NCBI GenBank assembly: GCA_016720745.1
Contig: JADKKA010000022.1
Location: forward strand, 806,001-870,000
DNA length: 64,000 nucleotides
Direction of reading: 5' to 3'
Origin: Chitinophagaceae bacterium
GTDB lineage: Bacteria > Bacteroidota > Bacteroidia > Chitinophagales > Chitinophagaceae
A program made the position numbers and the translations under genes. Positions 50,858 through 60,105 of this stretch are shown here, piece by piece. Position 1 is the first letter of the stretch, and each line of letters begins with the position of its first letter. The notes under the pieces were generated by a model that saw only the letters and a program-made list of their open reading frames with translations, made no database searches and was not told the origin of the DNA.

Positions 50858-50912
50858 AGTCTGATATTACGCTGCTAAATTAATGCGAAGTGGATGAGTG
50901 GGGAAATTTATT

Positions 50913-51002
50913 CAGTCGGCCAGTCTTCAGTCAGTCTACAGTCATCAGTCATCAGTCAACAGTCGGCAGCCGACTCTCGACTCCTGACTCGACTCCTGAC
51001 TA
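50913..51002. repeat. CAGTC/GACTC short repeat filler
   Basis: A dense run of CAGTC, ATCAGTC, CGACTC and CCTGACT units fills the gap and reaches the stop codon of the DUF2279 gene. Same type as 10960-10992 and 57366-57404. Confidence 0.5.
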
Positions 51003-52136
51003 GAAAACCAGGGCCCTCATTTTCAGTCCGCCGTTCGAAAGTTCCAGCGCTGGTGCCGGAAACTTAAAAGCGCTCAGAATCTTAAACAAAAAACGAAGTC
51101 CCCAGCTATTGGTTTTGAATTTACTCCAGTCAATATCCGGTGCCAGGTACCATTGCCGGTATCTTTTGATATCCCTCCGGTCAAAAACGATATTCCCATT
51201 CTCATCCCTTGCCAGATTCTCTGTGCCGCCAAACATGCCTTCGGCGCCATAGCCTACAGAAAAGCAAAGCCAGTCCGGGATTTTTGTTTTGGGCAGGATC
51301 ATTTTTAAGGGGGCACTGGCCCAATAGGTTTGTCCGTTATAATCCTTTAAAAATCTTTCCGGAGAAGATTTGCCAAAAAGCTCATTGCTGCGCTGGTTCA
51401 GAGAGGGGTCATTGTATTTTTTCCGGTGGGATGACCATTTGAGTTTGATCTTCTGTTCATCCCAGGCCAGTTCCTGTGCAATAAAACTGCCGGAGCCCAG
51501 GACATTCGTCCCCATATCGGCCCAGCTCCAGCCCCATTTGGCACTGCGGCCATCGAGGTATTCAATGGTGGTTTGAAAGGCAAAGGAGGTAAGTCCGCTG
51601 ATCCAGATTCTTTTTTTACGCTCCATCCCGGTCCATTTCCACATTTCGTTATTAGCACGGCTCTCGATCCAGGTGCTGTAGAAATGACCAACCTTATCCA
51701 CCTGCAGCCATTCTTTACTGTCATCAAACGAGTGCCATTTTGTTTTGGGATAATCATCATACCAGGCAGCAGCCAGAGCGATCATCACTCCGCCATAGCC
51801 CAGTACATTGAGGCCGGTGACAGCCCAGGTGCGTGATTTTTTCTGGCGGGGAAGGAGACTGTCCTGGACAAAACCGGCTGCTGCGGAGATGCTGATGGGC
51901 GTCTTGGCAGTAGTATCACTTACATAAATTTTAGTATCTGCCTGCTGTACAATAGCAGGAATGGCCGCTGTTTTGGAAAGAGTATCTATATTATTTTGTG
52001 CATAGACCGGAATAAAGAGCGTACACAAGAGAAGTGTCAACAACCAGACGGCAGCTTTGCAGCTGACAGCACGCTGATGCAATTTCAATATCCAGGGATG
52101 GATTGAACCGGAAAGCCGCAGGCTGGCTGGAATCAT
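51000..52136 (-). CDS. DUF2279 family envelope protein
   Basis: A 378-residue exported protein. A long N-terminal region with a hydrophobic stretch VWLLTLLLCTLFIPVYAQ acts as signal; the DUF2279 core follows (KVGHFYSTWIESRANNEMWK, WISGLTSFAFQTTIEYLDG, KWGWSWADMGTNVLGSG and AQELAWDEQKIKLKW). The conserved His of KVGHF and the acidic WADMGTN motif suggest a metal or active site, but the family has no known function. Probably periplasmic or outer membrane. Confidence 0.8.
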   Translation of the reverse strand: MIPASLRLSGSIHPWILKLHQRAVSCKAAVWLLTLLLCTLFIPVYAQNNIDTLSKTAAIPAIVQQADTKIYVSDTTAKTPISISAAAGFVQDSLLPRQKKSRTWAVTGLNVLGYGGVMIALAAAWYDDYPKTKWHSFDDSKEWLQVDKVGHFYSTWIESRANNEMWKWTGMERKKRIWISGLTSFAFQTTIEYLDGRSAKWGWSWADMGTNVLGSGSFIAQELAWDEQKIKLKWSSHRKKYNDPSLNQRSNELFGKSSPERFLKDYNGQTYWASAPLKMILPKTKIPDWLCFSVGYGAEGMFGGTENLARDENGNIVFDRRDIKRYRQWYLAPDIDWSKFKTNSWGLRFLFKILSAFKFPAPALELSNGGLKMRALVF

Positions 52137-52170
52137 AGATTACAAAATTACGTTTCCGCAGCCTTTTCGG

Positions 52171-52199
52171 TTTGAAACAATGAAAAATCAATAACTTTC
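52171..52199 (+). promoter_or_regulatory. Promoter of the phosphoglucomutase gene
   Basis: TTTG, 17 bases, then TAACTTTC (7 of 8 to TAnnTTTG), ending 19 bases before the ATG at 52219. It supports that ATG over the TTG at 52210. Confidence 0.5.
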
Positions 52200-52218
52200 A
52201 TCCCAAATATTGAACCAT

Positions 52219-53940
52219 ATGGACGCAGCAATTCAGGCAAGAATCGATGCATGGCTTTCCGGCAGTTTTGACCAGGCTACCAAAGATGAAATTCTCCGTT
52301 TGCAAAAAGAAAATCCGGCCGACCTGGCGGATGCTTTTTACCGCAACCTCGAATTTGGTACCGGTGGCTTACGTGGATTGATGGGAGCCGGAACCAACCG
52401 GATGAACAAATACACGGTAGGAATGGCCACCCAGGGTTATGCCAATTACCTGAACCAATGCTTCACAAATGGTGTCAAAGTGGCTATTGCCCACGATAGC
52501 CGGAATAACAGCCGCTTCTTTGCTGAAACAGCTGCCAATGTATTTGCGGCCAATGGCATCATGGTATATCTTTTCGAAGAACTTCGTCCGACACCTGAAT
52601 TGTCTTTTGCCATCCGTCAGTTGGGCTGCCAGGGCGGCGTGGTTTGTACGGCCTCCCATAACCCCAAAGAATACAATGGGTACAAAGCCTATTGGGATGA
52701 TGGCTCACAGCTGGTACCACCCCATGATAAAAATGTGATCAAAGAAGTGGATAAGATTGCTTCCATAGATGATGTGAAATGGAGCGGGGGAGAAGCCAAT
52801 ATCATTCCAGTAGGTAAAGAACTGGATGAACAATACATGGACATGGTCAAAGGACTGAGTGTGTACCCAGAAGTGATCGCCAAACACAGCGATATGAAAA
52901 TCGTGTACACCTCTATCCATGGTACGGGTATCAAACTAGTGCCACCGGTTTTGAAAAAGTTTGGATTCAATAATGTACACATCGTAAAGGAACAGGAAGT
53001 GCCCGATGGCAATTTCCCCACAGTAGTCTATCCCAATCCGGAAGAAAGCGAAGCCATGAACCTGGGACTGAAACTGGCCAAAGAACTGGATGCTGATATT
53101 CTTTGTGGTACCGATCCTGATGCCGATCGCCTGGCGATTGGGATCAAGGACAACAAAGGAGAGTGGATCCTGATGAACGGGAACCAGACGGCCGTTCTTG
53201 CTTTCAACTATTTACTGGAAGCCCGCAAAACAAAAGGTATTGCTGGCCCCGATGATATGGTGATCACCACGATTGTAACCACCCCCATGATTGATGCGAT
53301 CGCCGCGGGCAACCAGGTGGGATGTTACCGGGTACTCACCGGTTTCAAATGGATAGCCGCCATGATCCGTGAAAAAGAAGGGAAGGAGAAATATATCATT
53401 GGTGGGGAAGAAAGCTTTGGCCTGATGATTGGTGATCAGATCCGCGATAAAGACGGAGTAAGTGCCGTGGCCCTGCTTTGCGAAATGGCCGCTTATGAAA
53501 AAGAAAAGGGAAGGAGTCTTTATGAGAAACTGATTGATCTCTATGTACAATACGGGTTATACAAAGAGCACCTGATCTCCATTACTAAAAAAGGAATGGA
53601 CGGACAGGCACAGATCGCTGCCATGATGGAAGGGTACCGGAACAATCCGCCGCAATCCATCAATGGAGTACCGGTAGTGATGTTGCTGGATTATGAAAAG
53701 CAGGTAAAGAAAAATCTGCAATCAGGCGGTGAATGGAAACTCGACTTGCCAAAGTCAAACGTATTACAGTTTGTACTGGATGATATGACCATTATCTCGG
53801 CACGTCCCAGTGGCACCGAACCGAAAATCAAATTCTATTTCAGTGTGAATGATCAGTTGAACAGTGCTGCAGAATTTGAAGCAGTGAATGCAAGGCTGGA
53901 TGAGAAGATAAAAGCGGTGATTGCAGATATGAATTTATGA
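52219..53940 (+). CDS. Phospho-sugar mutase (phosphoglucomutase/phosphomannomutase)
   Basis: A 573-residue alpha-D-phosphohexomutase. Active-site Ser is near residue 146 in CTASHNPKEYNGYKAY; the metal loop is CGTDPDADRLAIG near 295-307; the sugar loop GGEESFGLMIGD near 392-403 and the phosphate loop RPSGTEPKIKFYF near the end are intact. The length (over 550) is that of the PGM2-like branch, which interconverts glucose-1-P and glucose-6-P and often also phosphopentoses. It may feed sugar nucleotides to the glycan locus. Monocistronic, own promoter. Confidence 0.93.
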   Translation: MDAAIQARIDAWLSGSFDQATKDEILRLQKENPADLADAFYRNLEFGTGGLRGLMGAGTNRMNKYTVGMATQGYANYLNQCFTNGVKVAIAHDSRNNSRFFAETAANVFAANGIMVYLFEELRPTPELSFAIRQLGCQGGVVCTASHNPKEYNGYKAYWDDGSQLVPPHDKNVIKEVDKIASIDDVKWSGGEANIIPVGKELDEQYMDMVKGLSVYPEVIAKHSDMKIVYTSIHGTGIKLVPPVLKKFGFNNVHIVKEQEVPDGNFPTVVYPNPEESEAMNLGLKLAKELDADILCGTDPDADRLAIGIKDNKGEWILMNGNQTAVLAFNYLLEARKTKGIAGPDDMVITTIVTTPMIDAIAAGNQVGCYRVLTGFKWIAAMIREKEGKEKYIIGGEESFGLMIGDQIRDKDGVSAVALLCEMAAYEKEKGRSLYEKLIDLYVQYGLYKEHLISITKKGMDGQAQIAAMMEGYRNNPPQSINGVPVVMLLDYEKQVKKNLQSGGEWKLDLPKSNVLQFVLDDMTIISARPSGTEPKIKFYFSVNDQLNSAAEFEAVNARLDEKIKAVIADMNL

Positions 53941-54022
53941 GCAGTCCTGAGTCGATAGTCGTGAGTCTTTCACCATCAGCCAGGTAGCGGATGTAAGGAA
54001 CCTATAGGGACTTATTATTTTT

Positions 54023-56524
54023 TTACCGGGCTCGCATCCTCCTGAATATTTTCACCAGTTCAAACCAGATGACGGAAACAAAGCCAATCGCAGTAGCAAT
54101 ACCCAATTGTATCATTGTCATGTGCTGAAAGCCAAAGAAGCGGGTCACCGGGGCTACAAAAAGAATAATTCCTGTAATAGCGATCGTACTGAATACAATG
54201 AGCGGCACAAGGTTGTTTTTATACCTGATCGTGGTTACAATGGAATAATAAAAGGAGCGGTTGATCAGGGTGAGGAATATGTTGGCCGTGATCAGTACAG
54301 TAAACGTCATGGTACGGGTGAGTGTTTCATCGTATCCCTGCTGAACAGCATATTGGTACATGAATAAAGTCCCGGCAGTAATGACCAGTCCCTGCAGGAT
54401 ACTGACAGATAATTCCTTCCAGTTAAAAAAAGTAGTGGTGAGTGCTTTGGGCTGCTGCGACATAGCATTCTTTTCCATCGGTTCATTTTCATAGATGATC
54501 GAACAGGTGGGACCCATGATGATTTCTAAAAAAATAATATGTACCGGTGAAAAAATATTGGGGTAGATCCATCCCAGTGCCAGCGGAATAAATACAGTCA
54601 GGATAATGGGGATATGAATGGAAATGATATACTGGATGGCTTTTTTCAGATTGGTATAAATTTTTCGTCCCATGGCCACGGCAGTCACCATTTTAGACAA
54701 ATCATCTTCTGTCAGGATCAATGATGCCGCTTCTTTCGCGATCTCGGTTCCTTTTTTACCCATGGCAATACCAATATGTGCTGCTTTCAGTGCCGGACCG
54801 TCATTTACTCCATCACCGGTCATGGCGACAATCTGGTTACTATCCTTCAGTGCATTGATTATTTTCAATTTGGCGTCCGGGAACATCCGGGTAAAAATGG
54901 TTGTATCCAGCACCCTTTTATTCAAATCACTTTCCGGTAAAGCCATCAGCTCATCACCGGTGATTGTTTTTTCATAATCCCTCAGTCCGGTTTGCCGCGC
55001 AATGGCGGTAGTGGTAGCGGCATTATCACCAGTGATAATTTTAACCATGATCCCGGCCGTATAAAAATCATCCAGCACTTTCCGGATATTCTTTTTAGGA
55101 GGATCGTAAAATGCAACTAGTCCTTTCACGCGAAAGGGGAGCTCCTGCTGGCTTTCCGGGAAATCATTTCCTTTAAAATCGGAGTCCGCAACAGCCAGTA
55201 CCCTGAAACCTTCAGCGGCCATTTTATCAACGGCTTCAAGTAATTGTTGTTTTTCTGCCGGATTCATGGAAGAAATGGAAAGAAATGCTTCCGGGGCTCC
55301 TTTGGCTGCGATGATCCTGTTCCCTTTTTGATCCTCAAAAATATGGGTCATCAAAGGAGGTTTTCCGCCCAGTGGGTATTCTTTGATCATTTTATATTCA
55401 AGTCGTTCGTCATGCGAACTAAAATCCTTGTAAGACTGGTGTAATGCCGTTTCCATCGGATCAAAGGGGATGGGTTCACTGGCCCACATGGCGGAACGAA
55501 GCAGATCCTGTTCGGCCGGAGGAAGCTGATCTTCGGGGTTGGTAAACTGATTGGATGATAGGATGTATAATCTGGCCAGACTCATCCTGTTTTCAGTAAG
55601 GGTCCCTGTTTTATCTGTACAAATCACTGTGGCACTGCCCAGGGTTTCCACAGTTTTCATTTGTTTGACCACAATGCCCAGTTTCATGAGTCGCCAGGCA
55701 CCCAGGGCCATGAATGTGGTAAAGGCTACCGGAATTTCTTCGGGTAAAATACTCATGGCAAGGGTGAGGGATTGTAAAAGGCTGTTGAGCAGGTCGCGGG
55801 AATGCCAATAATTGATCACCCATACAACGATAAATACCAGGGCGCCGGCAATGGCCATTTTCTTTACAAAATTGGCAATTTGTATTTCGAGCGGTGTTCT
55901 TTCTTCTTTGATGTTTTGAAGACTGGTACCAATTTTTCCCAGTTTTGTTTCATTGCCAATAGCGGTGATGGTAGCAATGGCCAGTCCGCTGGCAACAGTA
56001 GTACCACTGAAGACCAGATTGTCTTTCGTGCTCTTATCTTTTGCAACAGACAATGATTCGCCGGTTAATACGGATTCGTTAACAGAGAAATCATTGGAAT
56101 GAACAATGACCCCGTCAGCTGTAATCGATGTTCCTTCTTCCACCATCAGGCTGTCGCCAACCACCAGTTCTGTGTTATTGATTTCGGTTACCTGACCATT
56201 GCGGATAACCTTACAACGGGGTTGCGACAGGTCTTTTAGTTTTTCCAGCGCATTTTTACTGCGGGAATACTGGTAAAGAGAAATGGAGGTTTGAAAGATG
56301 ATGGCAGCACTCAGGAAAAAGCCGTCGCCTGTTTTTCCACTGAAAAAATAAATGGAAGCGGCCGTCAGCAGTAAAATCATCATAGGATCTTTGATGATCC
56401 TTTTTACGGCGGCTGCAAAATTGTTTTCGGCCTTGTAACTTGATGTATTAGACCCATATTTCTCCCGGGCAAGAAGCACCTGCTCAGTAGTTAAACCGGG
56501 AATATTGAATTGATCAGCTGACAT
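54023..56524 (-). CDS. Calcium-type P-type ATPase
   Basis: An 833-residue P2-type ATPase starting at MSADQFNIPGL (56524). Order: cation ATPase N-terminal domain (LTTEQVLLAREKYGSN), A-domain with VLTGES near residue 152, the M4 motif MSILPEEIPVAFTTFMALG (PEEIP) of calcium pumps, the phosphorylation site VICTDKTGTLTENRMS near residue 303, KGAPEAF, and the hinge MTGDGVNDGPALKAAHIGIAMG. No heavy-metal-binding domain. It probably extrudes Ca2+ (or Mn2+) from the cytoplasm. Confidence 0.93.
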   Translation of the reverse strand: MSADQFNIPGLTTEQVLLAREKYGSNTSSYKAENNFAAAVKRIIKDPMMILLLTAASIYFFSGKTGDGFFLSAAIIFQTSISLYQYSRSKNALEKLKDLSQPRCKVIRNGQVTEINNTELVVGDSLMVEEGTSITADGVIVHSNDFSVNESVLTGESLSVAKDKSTKDNLVFSGTTVASGLAIATITAIGNETKLGKIGTSLQNIKEERTPLEIQIANFVKKMAIAGALVFIVVWVINYWHSRDLLNSLLQSLTLAMSILPEEIPVAFTTFMALGAWRLMKLGIVVKQMKTVETLGSATVICTDKTGTLTENRMSLARLYILSSNQFTNPEDQLPPAEQDLLRSAMWASEPIPFDPMETALHQSYKDFSSHDERLEYKMIKEYPLGGKPPLMTHIFEDQKGNRIIAAKGAPEAFLSISSMNPAEKQQLLEAVDKMAAEGFRVLAVADSDFKGNDFPESQQELPFRVKGLVAFYDPPKKNIRKVLDDFYTAGIMVKIITGDNAATTTAIARQTGLRDYEKTITGDELMALPESDLNKRVLDTTIFTRMFPDAKLKIINALKDSNQIVAMTGDGVNDGPALKAAHIGIAMGKKGTEIAKEAASLILTEDDLSKMVTAVAMGRKIYTNLKKAIQYIISIHIPIILTVFIPLALGWIYPNIFSPVHIIFLEIIMGPTCSIIYENEPMEKNAMSQQPKALTTTFFNWKELSVSILQGLVITAGTLFMYQYAVQQGYDETLTRTMTFTVLITANIFLTLINRSFYYSIVTTIRYKNNLVPLIVFSTIAITGIILFVAPVTRFFGFQHMTMIQLGIATAIGFVSVIWFELVKIFRRMRAR

Positions 56525-56719
56525 TTTCAAAGAATACACAGTTCGCTTTTAAGAACAATGCTTTCGATAACCTTACAATTTACGCTACATTATCGGATAT
56601 ACCTGCTTTCTTCACCTGGCTTTCAATTTTAAAGGCGATTGGGTACTGTTTGTTTATCTGAGGGCTTTTGAATTTCGACTTTCGACTTTCGAATTTCATT
56701 GAATATCTTGCAGCAGCTT

Positions 56720-57376
56720 ATGAGACCCACAGAAGATAGTTACCGACACAAAGGATTGCGCAAAAAACTGGTGCAGGCTGTTCAGGCCAAGGGCATTACC
56801 GATGAACGGGTGCTGGATGCCATCCTTGCCGTACCACGGCATTACTTTCTTGATTCAGCGTTTGATGAAGTAGCTTATGAAGACCGCGCATTTCCCATCG
56901 GTGAAGGTCAAACGATCTCACAACCCTATACGGTGGCCTATCAAAGCCAGCTGCTGGAGACCAAACCCTTTATGAAAGTATTGGAAATCGGCACCGGCAG
57001 TGCTTACCAGGCCGTAGTGCTCGCAGAAATGGGTGTTCAGGTATATACCATCGAAAGACAGAAGAAGCTTTTCGAAACCAACAAGCAATTTGATTTCCTC
57101 AAAAAATATCCCACGATCAAATTTTTCTATGGTGATGGCTTTGAAGGCCTGCCTACCTATGCTCCATTTGACCGCGTTTTAATTACCGCCGCAGCGCCTG
57201 AAATACCTGCCAAACTGGTGGAACAGCTTAAAACCGGTGGAATGATGGTGATCCCTCTGGGAGCCGGTGATGTGCAACAAATGCTCCGTCTCACTAAACT
57301 GGAGAACGGCGCTATCCGGGAAGAAGTGTTTGATCATTTTTCTTTTGTACCGATGCTTGGGGGACGCAGTCAGTAG
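56720..57376 (+). CDS. pcm: Protein-L-isoaspartate O-methyltransferase
   Basis: About 218 residues from the ATG at 56720; a TTG at 56699 would add seven residues. Pcm repairs isoaspartyl damage in proteins. Blocks: DERVLDAILAVPRHYFLDSA, FPIGEGQTISQPYTVAYQSQLL, the SAM motif VLEIGTGSAYQAVVLAEMG near residue 77, and GGMMVIPLGAGDVQQMLRL. Complete and normal. A run of TTTCGACTTTCGA repeats lies just upstream and CAGTAGTCGG repeats just downstream. Confidence 0.93.
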   Translation: MRPTEDSYRHKGLRKKLVQAVQAKGITDERVLDAILAVPRHYFLDSAFDEVAYEDRAFPIGEGQTISQPYTVAYQSQLLETKPFMKVLEIGTGSAYQAVVLAEMGVQVYTIERQKKLFETNKQFDFLKKYPTIKFFYGDGFEGLPTYAPFDRVLITAAAPEIPAKLVEQLKTGGMMVIPLGAGDVQQMLRLTKLENGAIREEVFDHFSFVPMLGGRSQ

Positions 57377-57404
57377 TCGGTAGTCATTAGTCATTAGTCG
57401 GTAC
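57366..57404. repeat. AGTC short repeats after pcm
   Basis: Tandem AGTCGG and CATTAGT units begin inside the last pcm codons and run on. Same filler type as 10960-10992. Confidence 0.45.
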
Positions 57405-57437
57405 TAATTGGGCCAGGTAATTAAAAAGACGCGCTGT

Positions 57438-57801
57438 TTAGGTGAATTTTTCCGGGTGATTAATCATGTACAAAATCAACTTGGCGATTGCATTGTTTTT
57501 TTCAGTTAAAATTGATCTGCTTCTGCTGTTATATACCCAAACGACAGTGAGAAATCAATCCATACCTGCGTTTCAGCATTTTCTGTTTCAGCATCATTTA
57601 ATTTGGAAACAAAGTAATCCCGGTATCTTTTTCTTTTATAAGCTTCAACAAAATTGCAGCAAACTGATCTGGAAGAACGCCTCAATTGATCCGCTTAAGA
57701 GAAGAATATTTTCTTCAGCGGAAATTTTTTGTGATTTGAAAAATCTCCAGCGCCAGATCATAAGCTTTTTGGTAGCCTATTAATTTTCTGTAATCGCCCA
57801 T
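57438..57801 (-). pseudogene. Decayed four-helix-bundle protein gene
   Basis: The gap between pcm and the M48 gene holds a broken gene of the four-helix-bundle family. Read on the minus strand from an ATG at 57801 it gives MGDYRKLIGYQKAYDLALEI and then FQITKNF before a stop; in another frame come DQLRRSSRSVCCNFVEAYKR, DYFVSKLNDAETENAETQVW and FSLSFGYITAEADQF; in a third frame LYMINHPEKFT and a stop at 57438. So at least two frameshifts and a stop, but total length (about 121 codons) is that of the family. It is related to, but not a recent copy of, the intact gene at 22529. The 105-codon plus-strand frame over the same bases is an artefact. Confidence 0.85.
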
Positions 57802-57891
57802 TTTTATGGCAACCTTCAGAAAAATTTGGCTCAAACCAGTCAAACATTCCAGGCTACAGTAGCTGTTTCGCCTGAATTGAAAAATTCGCTA

Positions 57892-57934
57892 CTAAGGACT
57901 GACTAACGACTATCGACTAAAGACTAACGACTTC
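57892..57934. repeat. GACTAACGACTA short repeats
   Basis: AAGGACTGACTAACGACTATC-type filler between the pseudogene and the M48 protease gene, shown here only in part. Confidence 0.45.
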
Positions 57935-57936
57935 TC

Positions 57937-58872
57937 TCAAACGAACTGCTCCAGCAACTCAATCCTTTTCTCCACCGGAGGATGGGTGGCGAATAAATTA
58001 TCCCAGGAGGCGGAACGGTGGGTGGAAGGTTTTGGATTATCAATAAATAGCTGGGCTACATCGCGGCTCTCCACTGCTTCGATCAGCGGGTCGTTGGAAA
58101 TTTTGCGGAGTGCATTGGCAAGTGCATAGGGCCTCTTGGTCATATCGGCTGCCCCGGCATCTGCCAGGTATTCCCGGCGACGACTGATACCAAAGCGTAA
58201 AAGGATGGAGAGGAAATAAGCGATCGCCGTGATCACAATCGCAATCAGGATAATCCCACCACTGCCTTTACCATCACTTTTCTTTTTGCCGGACCCGGCA
58301 AAACGAAGGCTGCGGAATGCCAGTTCGGCCAGGAATGCAAAAATGCCAACAAAGATGATCGAGATGATGAGCAGACGCACATCTTTATTTTTAATATGCG
58401 TGAGTTCATGAGCGATCACGGCTTCCAGTTCCTCATCATCCAGTTTATTAATGATTCCCCTCGACAGTGAAACGGAATAGCTCCGGTTGCTGATGCCACT
58501 GGCAAAAGCATTTAAAGAATCATCTTCAATGATATAAACTTTGGGCATGGTCATCCCCTGGGAGATACAGAGGTTCTCCACCAGATTATAGACTCTTTTA
58601 TTTTCAATTCTGTCCAGCGGCTTACTGCCCGTTGCCATCCTGATAAATGCAGCATGACCGGCCCAGGCGATCAGGAACCAGATTCCTACAGCCGCCAGAA
58701 CGACCGGTATGATCTGTAGAAAAAGCTGATTGGGATCTTCCTGATGCTCCCCCCTGGTAAAATAGAGTAGCGCATAACCCATCCCCAGTAATAGAACGGG
58801 AAAAGCAATCAAAAGTAAAACAGAATTGAAATTATTCCTGCGGATCTGGCTGTCTAAACCAACATACTTCAT
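57937..58872 (-). CDS. M48 family membrane metalloprotease (HtpX-like)
   Basis: A 311-residue protease with two N-terminal membrane helices (LLLIAFPVLLLGMGYALLYF and the next near 55-75), the zinc site AVIAHELTHIKN (HExxH near residues 152-156) with the third ligand Glu in RREYLADAGAAD, a further pair of helices after HExxH, and the domain end FATHPPVEKRIELLE. HtpX-like enzymes degrade damaged membrane proteins. It is 38 bases downstream of a LemA gene; LemA-M48 pairs are common and the two probably act together. Confidence 0.92.
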   Translation of the reverse strand: MKYVGLDSQIRRNNFNSVLLLIAFPVLLLGMGYALLYFTRGEHQEDPNQLFLQIIPVVLAAVGIWFLIAWAGHAAFIRMATGSKPLDRIENKRVYNLVENLCISQGMTMPKVYIIEDDSLNAFASGISNRSYSVSLSRGIINKLDDEELEAVIAHELTHIKNKDVRLLIISIIFVGIFAFLAELAFRSLRFAGSGKKKSDGKGSGGIILIAIVITAIAYFLSILLRFGISRRREYLADAGAADMTKRPYALANALRKISNDPLIEAVESRDVAQLFIDNPKPSTHRSASWDNLFATHPPVEKRIELLEQFV

Positions 58873-58910
58873 TCGATGATGATGTTAATTAAATACTGAA
58901 TGCTGCCAGA

Positions 58911-59471
58911 TTAAAATTTCACAACAGGTGGCTCTTCCATCTGCTTGCGGGTATCTGTACCGAGGTCAAACATAACTTCTTTCTGAAACCCGAAATTCCT
59001 TGCGATCAGGTTGCCAGGGAAAGATTCCACGCCATTATTGTATTCTGTTGTGGCCCCATTGAAGAAACGGCGGCTGGCAGCCAGTTTATTTTCAATATCA
59101 CTTAGTTCTTCCTGTAACTGCAGGAAATTCTGATTTGCTTTCAGGTCAGGGTAGGCCTCCACCTGCACTTTCAATCCCTGCAGCGCCGAACTCAGTTGTT
59201 GTTCAGCGGCAATCTTTCCGTCAATTGTAGTAGCTGCAACAGCCGCTGTTCTGGCCTCGGTTACTTTCAGCAGCAGGTCCTTTTCATGACCGGCATAACC
59301 TTTTACAGTCTCTACCAGTTGAGGTACCAGATCATGCCGCTGGCGGAGTTGTACATCGATATCGGCAAAGGCATTTTGGCGGCGGTTGCGTAAACGAACC
59401 AGGCCATTATAAAGACTAACAATCCAGATGATCAGGATAACAATGATTCCTACAATAATTAAAACTGGCAT
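58911..59471 (-). CDS. LemA family protein
   Basis: A 186-residue protein with one N-terminal membrane helix (IIVGIIVILIIWIVSLY) followed by a long coiled coil with the family pattern LVRLRNRRQNAFADIDVQL, RHDLVPQLVETVKGYA, DLKANQNFLQLQEELSDIEN and RNFGFQKEVMFD. No enzymatic function known. Cotranscribed with the M48 protease gene. Confidence 0.94.
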   Translation of the reverse strand: MPVLIIVGIIVILIIWIVSLYNGLVRLRNRRQNAFADIDVQLRQRHDLVPQLVETVKGYAGHEKDLLLKVTEARTAAVAATTIDGKIAAEQQLSSALQGLKVQVEAYPDLKANQNFLQLQEELSDIENKLAASRRFFNGATTEYNNGVESFPGNLIARNFGFQKEVMFDLGTDTRKQMEEPPVVKF

Positions 59472-59512
59472 ATTGGTATTATTTGAACAATGAAATTAGG
59501 TAAATAAAAGAA

Positions 59513-59535
59513 AAAAACCGGCCAGGCCGGTTTTT
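59513..59535 (-). terminator. Intrinsic terminator after the small lipoprotein gene
   Basis: 11-bp stem AAAAACCGGCC / GGCCGGTTTTT with a single-base loop and T-run. Confidence 0.88.
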
Positions 59536-59557
59536 CAGGAAATAGTCAGTAGTTTCT

Positions 59558-59977
59558 TTAATTCACCCGGTTCATGAACCAGGTGCCCGCGCCGGTTGGA
59601 CTGCTTCCAGATCCGTAAGTGCCATTCGTCATCGTACCACTATTACTCCAGTCTGCCTTTATACTAAATGTACTGCCTCCCGCAGTAGTGTAGGTATAAG
59701 TAGCTGTAAAAACATTTCCGGTCAATACCCAGGTGCCGGTAGCTTTGGATGAAGTGGTAATATTGTCTCCATCCGCAACGGTGATCTTACCGCCTGCCTC
59801 CACGACCATGGAATACCCGGAGGTAGGTGTGCTTGTGCCAGAGCCATATTTACCAACCCATAGTCCTTCAACGGGATAAACGGGTGGAATGACCTCATCT
59901 TTTTTGCAGGAACTAAAAAACATCATCATGGAAACGGCAGCCAGTAGAAGCTGCCCCGGAATTTTGCTGAATTTCAT
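59558..59977 (-). CDS. Putative lipoprotein
   Basis: A 139-residue lipoprotein: signal and lipobox LLAAVSMMMFFSSCKKDE with Cys near residue 24. The mature part is a low-complexity, Thr/Ser/Gly-rich beta-strand protein (EGLWVGKYGSGTSTPT, ATGTWVLTGNVFTATYTYTT, ADWSNSGTMTNGTYGSGSS), resembling a lipocalin-like strand repeat. Unknown function. Preceded by a -7 element and followed by a terminator, so transcribed alone. Confidence 0.8.
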   Translation of the reverse strand: MKFSKIPGQLLLAAVSMMMFFSSCKKDEVIPPVYPVEGLWVGKYGSGTSTPTSGYSMVVEAGGKITVADGDNITTSSKATGTWVLTGNVFTATYTYTTAGGSTFSIKADWSNSGTMTNGTYGSGSSPTGAGTWFMNRVN

Positions 59978-60011
59978 AAATAAAAGTTTGGTTTAGGTGC
60001 TAATATTGATT

Positions 60012-60019
60012 CAAAAATA
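60012..60019 (-). promoter_or_regulatory. -7 element for the lipoprotein gene
   Basis: Minus strand TATTTTTG, a perfect TAnnTTTG, 34 bases before the ATG at 59977. Confidence 0.45.
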
Positions 60020-60105
60020 ATACCAGAGTATATGTTAGAAAATACCACTTTTGGGTAGTTCTACTGATTTGTAATAAATTGCTATTTTAAAGCACAACTT
60101 GCCAC

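Noticed and set aside
57466..57783. 105-codon plus-strand open frame with a hydrophobic start
   Set aside because: The opposite strand carries the remains of a four-helix-bundle gene over the same bases, which explains the open frame.
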